A DNA stretch of 64,000 nt, from positions 1 through 64,000 of the forward strand of contig NZ_JBGAFX010000001.1 in assembly GCF_044227025.1 (NCBI RefSeq). The letters are read 5' to 3'. How positions within the stretch are numbered: position 1 is the stretch's first letter; each line of letters opens with the position of its first letter. The notes under the pieces were generated by a model, which made no database searches, was not told the DNA's origin, and saw only the letters and a program-made list of their open reading frames with translations. The DNA comes from Dokdonella_A sp044227025 (lineage in GTDB: Bacteria > Pseudomonadota > Gammaproteobacteria > Xanthomonadales > Rhodanobacteraceae). Position numbers and translations under genes: made by a program. Below, piece by piece: positions 27,692 to 35,881 of this stretch.

Positions 27692-28743
27692 CCTACATCG
27701 CCAAGCCCAAGCTGCACCACCCGACCCTCGGCTGCAACGCGATCGGCTTCACGCGCCGCGACTACGAAGGCAAGATCTCGACGCTGTGCGCCGGCTGCGG
27801 CCACGACTCGATTTCCGCGGCGATCATCCACGCCTGCTGGGAACTCGCGATCGAGCCGCACCGCATCGCCAAGCTCAGCGGCATCGGCTGCAGCTCGAAG
27901 ACGCCGGACTACTTCCTCGGCCAGTCGCACGGCTTCAACACCGTGCACGGGCGCATGCCGTCGGTGCTGACCGGCGCGAACCTCGCGAACCGCGAGCTCA
28001 TCTATCTTGGCGTGTCCGGCGACGGCGACTCCGCCTCGATCGGCATGGGCCAGTTCGTGCACGCGATCCGTCGCGGCGTGAACATGGTCTACATCGTCGA
28101 GAACAACGGCGTGTACGGCCTGACCAAGGGCCAGTTCTCGGCGACCGCCGACCAGGGCTCGATGTCGAAGAAGGGCGTCGCCAACACCGATGCGCCGATC
28201 GACCTCGTCGGCCTCGCCATGCAGCTCGGCGCGAGCTTCGTCGCACGCGGCTTCTCCGGCGACAAGCAGCAGCTGGTGCCGATCATCAAGGCCGCGATCG
28301 CGCACCGCGGTGCCGCATTCATCGACGTGATCAGCCCGTGCGTCGCGTTCAACAACCACGCCGGCAGCACCAAGAGCTACGAGTACGTGCGCGAGCACAA
28401 CGACGCAGTCAACCGCCTCGACTTCATCGAACCGCGCGCCGAGATCGTCGCCGACGTCGCGCCCGGCGACATCGTCGAAGTCGAGCAGCACGACGGCAGC
28501 GTGTTGCGCCTGCGCAAGCTCGACGCGAGCCACGACCCGACCGACCGCGTCGGTGCGATGAACTACGTCAACGCGCACCAGGCGAAGGGCGAAGTCGTGA
28601 CCGGCCTGCTCTACGTCGACAGCGCCGCGCACGACCTGCACGGCCACCTCAACACGGTTGCGACGCCGTTCAACACGCTCGGTGCGAAGGAGCTGTGCCC
28701 GGGCATGGCGACGCTCGACAAGATCAACGCATCGCTGCGCTGA
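27688..28743 (+). CDS. 2-oxoacid:acceptor oxidoreductase, beta (TPP-binding) subunit
   Basis: A 351-residue subunit with a GTG start at 27688 that overlaps the previous stop (GTGA) and has GAGGAAG as ribosome site. The thiamine diphosphate motif is GDGDSASIGMGQF up to VENNGVYGLTKGQ. Fe-S ligand cysteines appear in STLCAGCGHDS, GIGCSSKTPDY and ISPCVAFNNH, as in KorB proteins. Together with the alpha/gamma and electron-transfer subunits it makes an oxygen-tolerant-style 2-oxoacid oxidoreductase. The separation of alpha and beta genes by three small genes is unusual. Confidence 0.92.
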   Translation: MTYIAKPKLHHPTLGCNAIGFTRRDYEGKISTLCAGCGHDSISAAIIHACWELAIEPHRIAKLSGIGCSSKTPDYFLGQSHGFNTVHGRMPSVLTGANLANRELIYLGVSGDGDSASIGMGQFVHAIRRGVNMVYIVENNGVYGLTKGQFSATADQGSMSKKGVANTDAPIDLVGLAMQLGASFVARGFSGDKQQLVPIIKAAIAHRGAAFIDVISPCVAFNNHAGSTKSYEYVREHNDAVNRLDFIEPRAEIVADVAPGDIVEVEQHDGSVLRLRKLDASHDPTDRVGAMNYVNAHQAKGEVVTGLLYVDSAAHDLHGHLNTVATPFNTLGAKELCPGMATLDKINASLR

Positions 28744-28744
28744 G

Positions 28745-28912
28745 ATGGAACTCGCGGACTGGTTCGCGACACCCGCGACGCTGCCCGACGGCTATCCGCT
28801 GCCGCGCGCCGACGCGAATGGCTGCGCATTGCGCGGCGCACGCATCGCGGGCACTCCCTCAGAGCTACACGCTCAGTGCAGTTCGCAGAAGCAATGCGCG
28901 AACGCGCCGTAG
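28745..28912 (+). CDS. Possible short hypothetical ORF
   Basis: A 55-codon frame opens at an ATG one base after the beta-subunit stop (MELADWFATPATLPDGYP). It runs into the antisense end of sppA by 40 bases. The first half looks protein-like and could be a remnant of a longer gene, but there is no ribosome site beyond the preceding coding end and no family match. Low confidence. Confidence 0.25.
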   Translation: MELADWFATPATLPDGYPLPRADANGCALRGARIAGTPSELHAQCSSQKQCANAP

Positions 28913-30720
28913 CGCTTGCCACGCAGGGATTCGATCGTAGCGGCGACCTGTTGCAGCTCGCTGCTGCTGAACATGCCCGGCGGCAGGCGGAAACCGGTCC
29001 AGCGCGCGACGCGCACCATCGCTTCGCTGTCGCTGAAACTGAGCGCGACGCGTTCCCAGGTGCTGAGCTCGCGTTCGACGTAGCGCACCGAGTAGTCGTC
29101 GCCGAGCTTCGCGCGCGACGCCGCCGCGGCGATCGCGTCGCCGAGGCCACCGAGCTTGTCGACGAGACCGCGTTCCTTGGCCTGCGCGCCGCTCCAGACG
29201 CGGCCCTGCGCGATCGCGTCGACTTGCTCGGGCGTCTTGCCGCGCGCCTGCGCGACCTTGCCGATGAATTCGCTGTAGCCGCGGCGGATCACGCTGGTGA
29301 TGATCGCCTCGAGCTGCGGTGACAGCGGGCGACGGATGTCGAGCGTGCCGGCGAGCGGCGTGGTGCCGACGCCGTCGGTGTGGATGCCGAGTTTGGCGAG
29401 CGTGTCCGGCACCGTCATGATGAGGCCGAAGATGCCGATCGAACCGGTGATCGTGTTCGGTTCCGCCCAGATCTCGTCGCTCGCCATCGAGATCCAGTAG
29501 CCGCCGCTCGCGGCGACGTCGCCCATCGAGACCACCACCGGCTTGCCCGCCTCGCGCGCCTGCGCGAGTTCGCGCCGGATCAGTTCGGACGAGACCGCAT
29601 CGCCACCGGGCGAATCCACGCGCAGCACGATCGCCTTGACGTTGTCGTCCTCGCGCGCCGCGCGCACCAGTTGTGCGGTCGACTTGCCGCCGATCATGCC
29701 GGGCGGACGCTCGCCGGGCACGATCTCGCCTTGGGCGACGACCACCGCGACCTGGGAGCCGAAGCGCGACAGCGATTGCGGCGCGAGCGTGGCAAGGTAC
29801 GACTTGTAGTCGACCTGGCGGAAACCTTCCTTGCCTTCGGCCGCGCCGAGCGCGCGCAACTGCTCGCGCGCCTCGGCGCGCGTCGTGAGCTGGTCGACCA
29901 GTTTCTGGTCGAGCGCGAGCCTGGCAAGATCGCCCGCATGCGCGGCGACGCGTTCGTCGTAGTGCGAAATGTCGTCGCTGATCGCGGCGACGTCAAGCTT
30001 GCGCAGCGCGGCAACCTCGGCAAGGTATTCATTCCAGATGCCGCCCATCCAGTAGCCGTCCGCCTCCTTCGAGGCGTCCGAAGCCTGATTGAGGATGTAC
30101 GGCTCGGCGGCGGACTTGAACGTGCCGACCTTGATCAGGTGCACCTCGACGCCGAGCTTGTCGAGCGCATCCTTGTAGTAACTGCGGTAGTTCGCGAAAC
30201 CTTCAAGCAAAACCGCGCCATCCGGATCGAGCAGGATGCGGTTCGCGTGCGCGGCGATCAGGTATTCGTTCTGGCCCATGCCGCCGGACAGCGCGATGAC
30301 CTCCTTGCCGGTCGCCTTGAAGCGGTCGAGCGCGGCGCCGAGTTCGCGCGCGGTGGCGAGGCCGACGCTGGCGATCTCGTCGGGGATCAGCACGATGCGC
30401 TCGATGCGCGAATCCTTTGCTGCGCTGTCGATCGCGCGCAGCAGGTCGCGCAGCTGGACCTCCGGTGATTCGTTGCCGGCAATGCTCGCGAGTGCGCGCT
30501 GGGTCGGATCGGTCGAGAACTGTTCGACGATCGCGCCGCTCGGATCGAGCACCAGTGCGGTGCGTGGCGAGATCGTCGGTCGCTTCGCCAGGAACCCGCC
30601 GAGGAACGCGAGCAGGATCAGCAGGAAGATCAGGTTGAACACGAGCCGGCGGGTGAAGTTCAGCGCGTTCCAGACGCCCTGGAAGAAGCGGCGGATCACG
30701 CCGGGTTGGTTGCTCGACAT
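28873..30720 (-). CDS. sppA: Signal peptide peptidase SppA (67-kDa type)
   Basis: A 615-residue inner-membrane serine protease that degrades cleaved signal peptides. The start at 30720 (MSSNQPGVIRRF) has GAGGAA upstream. One N-terminal transmembrane helix (about residues 20-43) precedes two tandem Clp-like domains: the first with the lysine-bearing ALSGGMGQNEYLIAA region and the second with the serine nucleophile in DVAASGGYWIS followed by NTITGSIGIFG. The length matches the double-domain E. coli type (618 residues). Confidence 0.94.
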   Translation of the reverse strand: MSSNQPGVIRRFFQGVWNALNFTRRLVFNLIFLLILLAFLGGFLAKRPTISPRTALVLDPSGAIVEQFSTDPTQRALASIAGNESPEVQLRDLLRAIDSAAKDSRIERIVLIPDEIASVGLATARELGAALDRFKATGKEVIALSGGMGQNEYLIAAHANRILLDPDGAVLLEGFANYRSYYKDALDKLGVEVHLIKVGTFKSAAEPYILNQASDASKEADGYWMGGIWNEYLAEVAALRKLDVAAISDDISHYDERVAAHAGDLARLALDQKLVDQLTTRAEAREQLRALGAAEGKEGFRQVDYKSYLATLAPQSLSRFGSQVAVVVAQGEIVPGERPPGMIGGKSTAQLVRAAREDDNVKAIVLRVDSPGGDAVSSELIRRELAQAREAGKPVVVSMGDVAASGGYWISMASDEIWAEPNTITGSIGIFGLIMTVPDTLAKLGIHTDGVGTTPLAGTLDIRRPLSPQLEAIITSVIRRGYSEFIGKVAQARGKTPEQVDAIAQGRVWSGAQAKERGLVDKLGGLGDAIAAAASRAKLGDDYSVRYVERELSTWERVALSFSDSEAMVRVARWTGFRLPPGMFSSSELQQVAATIESLRGKRYGAFAHCFCELH

Positions 30721-30864
30721 CACGGATTCCTCGCCGCGCCAACGCGCGCTGTACTGTGGATCAGCCTACCCGATATGGGCGTGCGCCGGCATGCCGCAAT
30801 CGTCATGCACCGGCGGATTCGCACGCCCGGTGCGCCACTACGGATTCGTGCAACCCCGTCGCAC

Positions 30865-32229
30865 CTAGCCGCCGAAGTCGCGGCGCGCGAGTTTCCAGAA
30901 CCGCCATGACAACAGCACCGCGGCCATGCTGAGGCCGGCGATCAGTCCCATCCACATGCCGCGCGCGCCGAGGCCGTGCGGGAACGCGAGCCACCACCCG
31001 ACCGGCATGCCGACGCCCCAGTACGCGAAGGTCGTGATGAGCATCGGGATGCGCGTGTCTTTGAGGCCGCGCAGCGCGCCGTTCGCGGCGACCTGGATAC
31101 CGTCGGAAAACTGGAACAGGCCGGCCAGCACCAGCAGTTGCGCAGCCAGCCCGATCACCAGCGCGTCGCTGGTGTAAAGGTTCGCGATCTGGCGCGGCAA
31201 CAGCAGCATCGCGCCGGCGGACAAGGTCTGCACGACAAGGGTCAGGCCGATGCCGACGCGACCCGCGTCGCGCACGCCCGGACCGTCGCCACGCCCGACC
31301 GCATGGCCGACGCGTACCGTGGTCGCCATCGCGAGACCGAGCGGCACCATGAACGCGACCGAGGCGACATTCAGCGCGACCTGATGGCTCGCGACGACAT
31401 CGGTTCCGAGTGTGCCGATGATCAGCGCGACCGCGACGAACAGGCTCGCCTCCATGAACAGCGTGACGCCCATCGGCACGCCGATGCGCAACAGCTCGCG
31501 CAGCGCGGCCGGATCGGGACGCTGCCAGTGCGCGAGCAGGTGCAGGTCGCGATAGTGGCGGCTGCGCAGCACGTACAGCGCGAATGCGACCGCCTGCAGC
31601 CACAGCACGAGGGCGGTCGCGACGCCGCTGCCCTGTGCACCGAGCGCGGGCAGGCCGAGGCGCCCGTACATGAACACGTAGCCGATCGGACCGAGCAGGA
31701 CCAGACCGAGCAGGCTGAAGTACATCGTCGGGCGGGTCAGGCCGATGCCTTCGCCGAGTCCACGCAGGGCGAAGAACAGCGCCAGCGCGGGCGCACCGAA
31801 CGCAATCGCATGCAGGAAGCGCAACGTGTCCGGCACCAGCGCGGGATCGATGCCGATGTGCGCGATGAGCGCCGTGCCGCCGAAGTAGACCCCCAGCGCG
31901 AGGGCGAGGCCGAGCGCGAGCGCGAGCCAGATCGCCTGATGGAACAGCGGCGCGATCGCCGCGCGACGGCCGGCACCGGCGAGCTGTGCGACCGACGGCG
32001 GCAGCGCCATCATCACGCCGATCACCGCGACCAGCGCCAGCGTCCACACGCTGGCGCCGACCGCGACCGCGCCAAGCGTGTGTGCATCGAGATGGCCGGC
32101 GAGCAGCACGTCGATGAGATTCATGCCGACCGCCGAAAGCTGGCCGAGCACGAGCGGCACCGCGAGGCGCAAGGTCTCTCGCAGCTCGCGCGCAAGACGC
32201 GGCCTGTGGCGATGTAAAATGGTCGGCAT
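30865..32229 (-). CDS. MATE family efflux transporter
   Basis: A 454-residue protein with twelve hydrophobic segments and two MatE repeats (LAVPLVLGQLSAVGMNLIDV early; RIGVPMGVTLFMEASLF at the start of the second half). It should export cationic drugs or metabolites with Na+ or H+ influx. The start at 32229 (MPTILHRHRP) is preferred; the ATG at 32271 would place the operator-like palindrome inside the gene. It diverges from a DUF3667 gene across a 144-base gap with a symmetric operator candidate, so a repressor probably controls it. Confidence 0.9.
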   Translation of the reverse strand: MPTILHRHRPRLARELRETLRLAVPLVLGQLSAVGMNLIDVLLAGHLDAHTLGAVAVGASVWTLALVAVIGVMMALPPSVAQLAGAGRRAAIAPLFHQAIWLALALGLALALGVYFGGTALIAHIGIDPALVPDTLRFLHAIAFGAPALALFFALRGLGEGIGLTRPTMYFSLLGLVLLGPIGYVFMYGRLGLPALGAQGSGVATALVLWLQAVAFALYVLRSRHYRDLHLLAHWQRPDPAALRELLRIGVPMGVTLFMEASLFVAVALIIGTLGTDVVASHQVALNVASVAFMVPLGLAMATTVRVGHAVGRGDGPGVRDAGRVGIGLTLVVQTLSAGAMLLLPRQIANLYTSDALVIGLAAQLLVLAGLFQFSDGIQVAANGALRGLKDTRIPMLITTFAYWGVGMPVGWWLAFPHGLGARGMWMGLIAGLSMAAVLLSWRFWKLARRDFGG

Positions 32230-32251
32230 CGGGGGAACCTGTGCGCGGGAT

Positions 32252-32336
32252 GACAGTGTACTGTCCCGCAAGTACCGTCAAATGATTCCGGCGTCTTCGG
32301 AATTTCTTCGCGTTACTCACGGGACAGTACACTAGC
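32252..32336. promoter_or_regulatory. Divergent promoter with repeated operator-like palindrome
   Basis: At 32252-32265 the sequence GACAGT-GT-ACTGTC is a perfect hexamer palindrome with two central bases. A 14-base block from it (AGTGTACTGTCCCG, 32255-32268) recurs in exact inverted form at 32320-32333. Each copy ends in TACACT reading outwards, which fits a -10 box for the MATE gene on one side and the DUF3667 gene on the other; TTGACG lies upstream of the leftward one, 15 bases away. The same protein could therefore cover both start sites. Confidence 0.55.
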
Positions 32337-32373
32337 CGAGCACGGGGCACTTCGCTCGCAACGGACCGGATCG

Positions 32374-33636
32374 ATGAACCACGAAGGCGCGCCCGAAGAC
32401 GCAGCCGAGAGCGCCGGCGAAAGTCCAGCGCCCGCACCTCCCGCCGTCGAAACTCCGGCCGCGGCGACGCCCGCGGGTGCACCGCTGCGTGCCTGCGGCA
32501 ACTGCGGCGCGCCGATGCACGGGCCGTTCTGCTACGCCTGCGGCCAGCCCGAGAAGGGCATGATCCGCCACCTCGCGAGCGTGATGGCGGATGTCGCCGA
32601 CACGATCTTCAACGTCGACTCGCGAATCTTCCGCAGCATCCTGCCGCTGTATTTCCGCCCCGGCTATCTCACGAACGAGTACTTCGCCGGCCGCCGCACG
32701 CGTTACGTCACGCCATTCCGGCTGTTCTTCTTCCTGTGCGTGATCTCGTTCTTCGCGATCCAGCTCAGCCTGAATTTCGACGACATCAACTTCGTCGGCG
32801 AGGGAAACAACGCAGGCATCGAGCACGCGCAGACCAAGGCCGAGGTGGAAACACGCCTGCAGGCAGGCCTGCAAGGCCTCGCCACCGCGCGCGCGGCCGC
32901 CGGCAATCGCGCCAAGGTCGCGGCGAAACTCGACAAGGCCGAGTCCGAACTGCGCCACAAGGCCGAACAGCGCCTGGCCTGGCTGGCCTGGTCGGAGAAG
33001 AAGGACGCGGCGATCGCCGCCGGCAAGGCGCCGCCGCCGGAGCCGGACGAAGGCAACGACAGCGACGAGGTCGGCGTGTTGCAGTTCGACGGCGTGCCGT
33101 GGGATCCGGTCGCGCATCCGATCGCGGTCGACTGGCTGCCCGCATTCGCGAACGTCAAGCTCAACGCGATGGCGCAGCACGCAAAGGAAAACATCGCGGC
33201 AGCGAAAAAGCATCCCGCCGATGCGCTCGCGCGCCTGTTCTCGGTGCTGCCGCAGGCGCTGTTCGTGCTGATGCCGCTGTTCGCGATCCTGCTCAAGGTC
33301 GCCTATATCTTCAAGCGACGCCTGTACATGGAACACCTGATGGTCGCGCTGCACAGCCACGCCTTCATCTTCCTGTCCCTGCTGCTGGTGGTGCTCGTGC
33401 ATCTCGCGGTCGGTTGGAGCGGCAACCATGCAACGTGGGCCACTCCGGTGCTGACGCTGGTACGCGCCGCGGTATGGACCTGGATTCCGGTCTACCTGTT
33501 CCTGATGGCGAAGCGCGTCTACAAGCAGGGCTGGTTCATGACCACGTTCAAGTTCTGCCTGGTCGGGTTCTGCTACATCATGCTGCTCTCGTTCGGCATT
33601 GCCGGCGCGGCGATTGCGAGCCTGGCGATTGCCTGA
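32374..33636 (+). CDS. DUF3667 domain-containing membrane protein
   Basis: A 420-residue protein. After a proline/alanine-rich N-terminal tail, residues 40-58 form a zinc-ribbon of the form C-x2-C-x8-C-x2-C (ACGNCGAPMHGPFCYACGQP), followed by LRPGYLTNEYFAGRR-type DUF3667 sequence (FRPGYLTNEYFAGRRTRYV). A first hydrophobic helix follows (FRLFFFLCVISFFAIQLSL), then a long charged, probably coiled cytoplasmic or periplasmic stretch (about residues 145-285) and four more hydrophobic helices. The function of DUF3667 is unknown. Context suggests shared control with the MATE exporter. Confidence 0.82.
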   Translation: MNHEGAPEDAAESAGESPAPAPPAVETPAAATPAGAPLRACGNCGAPMHGPFCYACGQPEKGMIRHLASVMADVADTIFNVDSRIFRSILPLYFRPGYLTNEYFAGRRTRYVTPFRLFFFLCVISFFAIQLSLNFDDINFVGEGNNAGIEHAQTKAEVETRLQAGLQGLATARAAAGNRAKVAAKLDKAESELRHKAEQRLAWLAWSEKKDAAIAAGKAPPPEPDEGNDSDEVGVLQFDGVPWDPVAHPIAVDWLPAFANVKLNAMAQHAKENIAAAKKHPADALARLFSVLPQALFVLMPLFAILLKVAYIFKRRLYMEHLMVALHSHAFIFLSLLLVVLVHLAVGWSGNHATWATPVLTLVRAAVWTWIPVYLFLMAKRVYKQGWFMTTFKFCLVGFCYIMLLSFGIAGAAIASLAIA

Positions 33637-33704
33637 GGACCTATAGGGCTGGCTGGGAGAGCAAGAGCAGCGGAGCGAGTTCCGCGCTGCACAAGCCGCG
33701 GTCG

Positions 33705-34460
33705 CTAAGGTTTCGGCGCGGGCAACGTGGCAATGTATTCGTGTTGCTGCGTCTCGCTCATGCCGACCAGGCGCGTGCGCAACGCAACGCGATCGGCCGC
33801 GGGCAGCGTGCGTGCGTACTGACGCAGCGTGCGGCGTTCGGGCTGCGTGAACGACTGCCACATCGCGCGCAAGGCAGCGCGCTGCTCCGGCGACGCGTCG
33901 GCGAGCAGGCCCTGCCAGGCCTCGTTGCGTCGCTGTGCATCGGCGCCCGCACGAAACGCCGCGCGCTCGCCCGGCGACATCGCCTCGTAGCGTGCACGCA
34001 ACGCCGCGCGCTGCTCCGGTGGCAGCTCGCGGAAATGCCGGAACGCGTCGCGCACGCCCTCCTGCTGCTCGGGCGACATGCTGCGGAAACGCTTCCAGCG
34101 TGCGCTGGCCTCCGCGCGCTGGCCGGCATCCATCGTCGCCCAGCGCGCGATGCGCTGTTCGATGAATCCGCGCCGCAGTGGTGTGGCGGTCTGCCAGCGC
34201 GACACGACATTGCGCAGGCGCGCCTGCTGCTGGGCCGGCAGCTGGTCCCATTGCCGCTGCAACGGCGCGAGCACCTGCTGCTCGGTCGCAGCGAGGCTCG
34301 ACCATTCGACGCGCGCCGGCGCGTCGGCTTGCGTCGGTGCCTGCGCCGGTCCGGCGCAGGCCGCGAGCGGGAACGCCACGCCGAACGCCAGCGCAAGCGC
34401 CAGCCGCGCGCACGCCCGGTGCACGCCGGTTCCGCGCGGCGCCGGATCAGCCTTCGTCAT
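33705..34460 (-). CDS. DUF3106 domain-containing exported protein
   Basis: A 251-residue protein with an N-terminal signal segment (LALALAFGVAFPLAACAG; the AAC could serve as a lipobox). The mature part is alpha-helical with repeated P-E-Q-(R/Q) motifs (MSPEQQEGVRDAF, LPPEQRAALRARYEAM, ASPEQRAALRAMW), the hallmark of DUF3106. I start it at 34460 (MTKADPAP), overlapping the DUF3619 gene by 14 bases; an ATG at 34475 is possible. It is the third gene of a sigma factor operon. The helical repeats recall CpxP/Spy-like periplasmic sensors, which is inference. Confidence 0.8.
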   Translation of the reverse strand: MTKADPAPRGTGVHRACARLALALAFGVAFPLAACAGPAQAPTQADAPARVEWSSLAATEQQVLAPLQRQWDQLPAQQQARLRNVVSRWQTATPLRRGFIEQRIARWATMDAGQRAEASARWKRFRSMSPEQQEGVRDAFRHFRELPPEQRAALRARYEAMSPGERAAFRAGADAQRRNEAWQGLLADASPEQRAALRAMWQSFTQPERRTLRQYARTLPAADRVALRTRLVGMSETQQHEYIATLPAPKP

Positions 34461-34803
34461 CGTGCTGTTGCGCATCGAGCCATGCATAGAAATCGAGGTC
34501 GTCGACCATGTCGGGATTGTCATCGTCGGCAGCCAGCGCGTCGATGGCGCCGCTGTCCTGCACCGGCAGCGCGGGCGGCGACGGCAGTTCGCGGCGCGCG
34601 ATACCCACCGCGAGCACGAGCGCGACCGCGCAGGTCGTCGCAACCCCCCACCACAAATGCCGCGCGTGTCGCGGCTGGGCAAGCGCCGCCTGGCGCGCGC
34701 GATTGAGGCGTGAAAGCGTCGCCGCGTCGAGGCCGTCGGCGGATTGCTGCAACAGGGCGACGGCGCGATCCACCCACGGTTCGTCGTTGCGGGGCGTGTT
34801 CAT
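34447..34803 (-). CDS. DUF3619 family single-pass membrane protein
   Basis: A 118-residue protein: a cytoplasmic helical N-terminus (about residues 1-48), one transmembrane helix (WWGVATTCAVALVLAVGI), and an acidic C-terminus containing DDLDFYAWLD, a segment typical of DUF3619. Its ATG overlaps the sigma factor stop codon (ATGA). Position and topology fit an anti-sigma-like partner, although DUF3619 is not proven to be one. Confidence 0.75.
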   Translation of the reverse strand: MNTPRNDEPWVDRAVALLQQSADGLDAATLSRLNRARQAALAQPRHARHLWWGVATTCAVALVLAVGIARRELPSPPALPVQDSGAIDALAADDDNPDMVDDLDFYAWLDAQQHDDEG

Positions 34804-35378
34804 CGGTGGTCCTCCAGTCGCGTGCGCAGGTTAGCTAGCGCGCGCGACAAATGGGTCTTGACGCTGCCCTCGCTGCAGCGCATCGCGGTCGCGGTCGCGG
34901 CGACATCGAGACCTTCCCAGAGGCGCAGCAGGAATGCCTGACGCTGGCGCAGCGGCAACTTCTGCAGCGCGGATTCGAGCGCCTGCGATGCCTCGCCGTC
35001 GGCGAGACGGGCGAGCGGGCCGGGTTCGCGCGGATCCGGCACCGCGGCGACCGGATCGTCCGCGCCTTCCTCGTCGGCACGCCCGAACCAGCCGAGCCAG
35101 CGCCCGCGCACCTGCTGGCGGCGGTGCCAGTCGTTGATGCGGCTGTCGAGCACGCGCCAGAACAGCGGCCCCCATTCGGCCGCATCGCGCGTGCCGTAGT
35201 GGCGCACGAAACCGAACATCGCGTCCTGCACCAGGTCGATGGCATCCTCGCGCTGGCGCGTGGACAGCTCCGCCATGCGTAAAGCGCGCCGCTCGACCGC
35301 GCGCAGGAAGCGCTCGATCGCCTGCGCAGCATCGACGCGCTGGGCACGGTCGTCGGTCATCGACTCGGGAATCGCCAT
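34800..35378 (-). CDS. ECF-like RNA polymerase sigma factor
   Basis: About 192 residues. Region 2 covers FLRAVERRALRMAELSTRQR to the FWRVLDSRINDWHRR segment, with DLVQDAMFGFVRHY as the core-binding part, and region 4 covers LPLRQRQAFLLRLWEGLDVA and CSEGSVKTHLSRALANLR, a normal helix-turn-helix. A loop of about 45 residues links them. The start is not certain: ATGs at 35399, 35378 and 35360 are in frame without a strong ribosome site. It is coupled to the DUF3619 gene by ATGA. The order sigma-DUF3619-DUF3106 is well known in Betaproteobacteria. Confidence 0.83.
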   Translation of the reverse strand: MAIPESMTDDRAQRVDAAQAIERFLRAVERRALRMAELSTRQREDAIDLVQDAMFGFVRHYGTRDAAEWGPLFWRVLDSRINDWHRRQQVRGRWLGWFGRADEEGADDPVAAVPDPREPGPLARLADGEASQALESALQKLPLRQRQAFLLRLWEGLDVAATATAMRCSEGSVKTHLSRALANLRTRLEDHR

Positions 35379-35881
35379 CAGGCAGGGGGTTTGCAGCATG
35401 GTCGGTGGGGCCTTTCCACGGGCTTTCGGACCTTTCCAACGCGGCGATACGCGAATGGTTGACCGGCGCCCGTGCAAACCCCGATCGAGCCGGCTTGTCA
35501 ATGGGTTGTGCACAGCTGCAAAACGCCACAAGCCCCATGCTGCGAGCGCACGCGGCGCTCCCGTCCGCGCCCCGAGGTTCGATCGCAACTATTTGAATTA
35601 CAAAGCCCATTACAGATTGATTAAACTTTCACCAACACAAGCACGGCGGCTTGTTCTCGCGCTCCGCGACGCTCCAGACGGGCAGTCATCCACAGAGTTA
35701 TCCACAAACCTTGTGGATAAGCATTTTTTCCCCGTGTGGGTGGCAACTTAGGCGTGGATTCTCATGGTTTCGTGAGAAACAAAGCGCAAGCTTCCGTAGC
35801 CCTGCCGATGGGACGACGAGGCCGGCTAAACTGCCTCTCGCGGCGCGCTCGTGCGCACCCTTCAGACCCCTTCCCACGCCG
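35379..35881. other. Long non-coding gap with AT-rich segment upstream of priA
   Basis: About 500 bases without a convincing gene lie between the divergent sigma factor and priA genes. The part 35581-35640 is strikingly AT-rich for this genome, with GATTGATTAAAC. It is followed by the DnaA-box cluster described separately. The priA and sigma factor promoters should also be here, but no clear -35/-10 pairs stand out. Confidence 0.6.
35506..35720. other. DnaA-box cluster (possible replication origin or DnaA-controlled region)
   Basis: Perfect DnaA boxes TTATCCACA lie at 35698-35706 (+) and 35712-35720 (-), giving a 10-bp inverted repeat with a 4-base... loop region (35708-35710 between the arms). 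One-mismatch boxes are at 35686-35694 (TCATCCACA) and 35506-35514 (TTGTGCACA). An AT-rich stretch at 35581-35640 lies beside them and could unwind. A short T-run (35725-35730) follows the inverted repeat, so a terminator is an alternative reading of that one hairpin. dnaA itself is not in the window. Confidence 0.5.

Noticed and set aside
35698..35730. Intrinsic terminator formed by the DnaA-box inverted repeat and the following T-run
   Set aside because: The stem is AT-rich, both arms are exact DnaA boxes, and no gene ends just upstream on either strand, so a terminator is the less likely reading.
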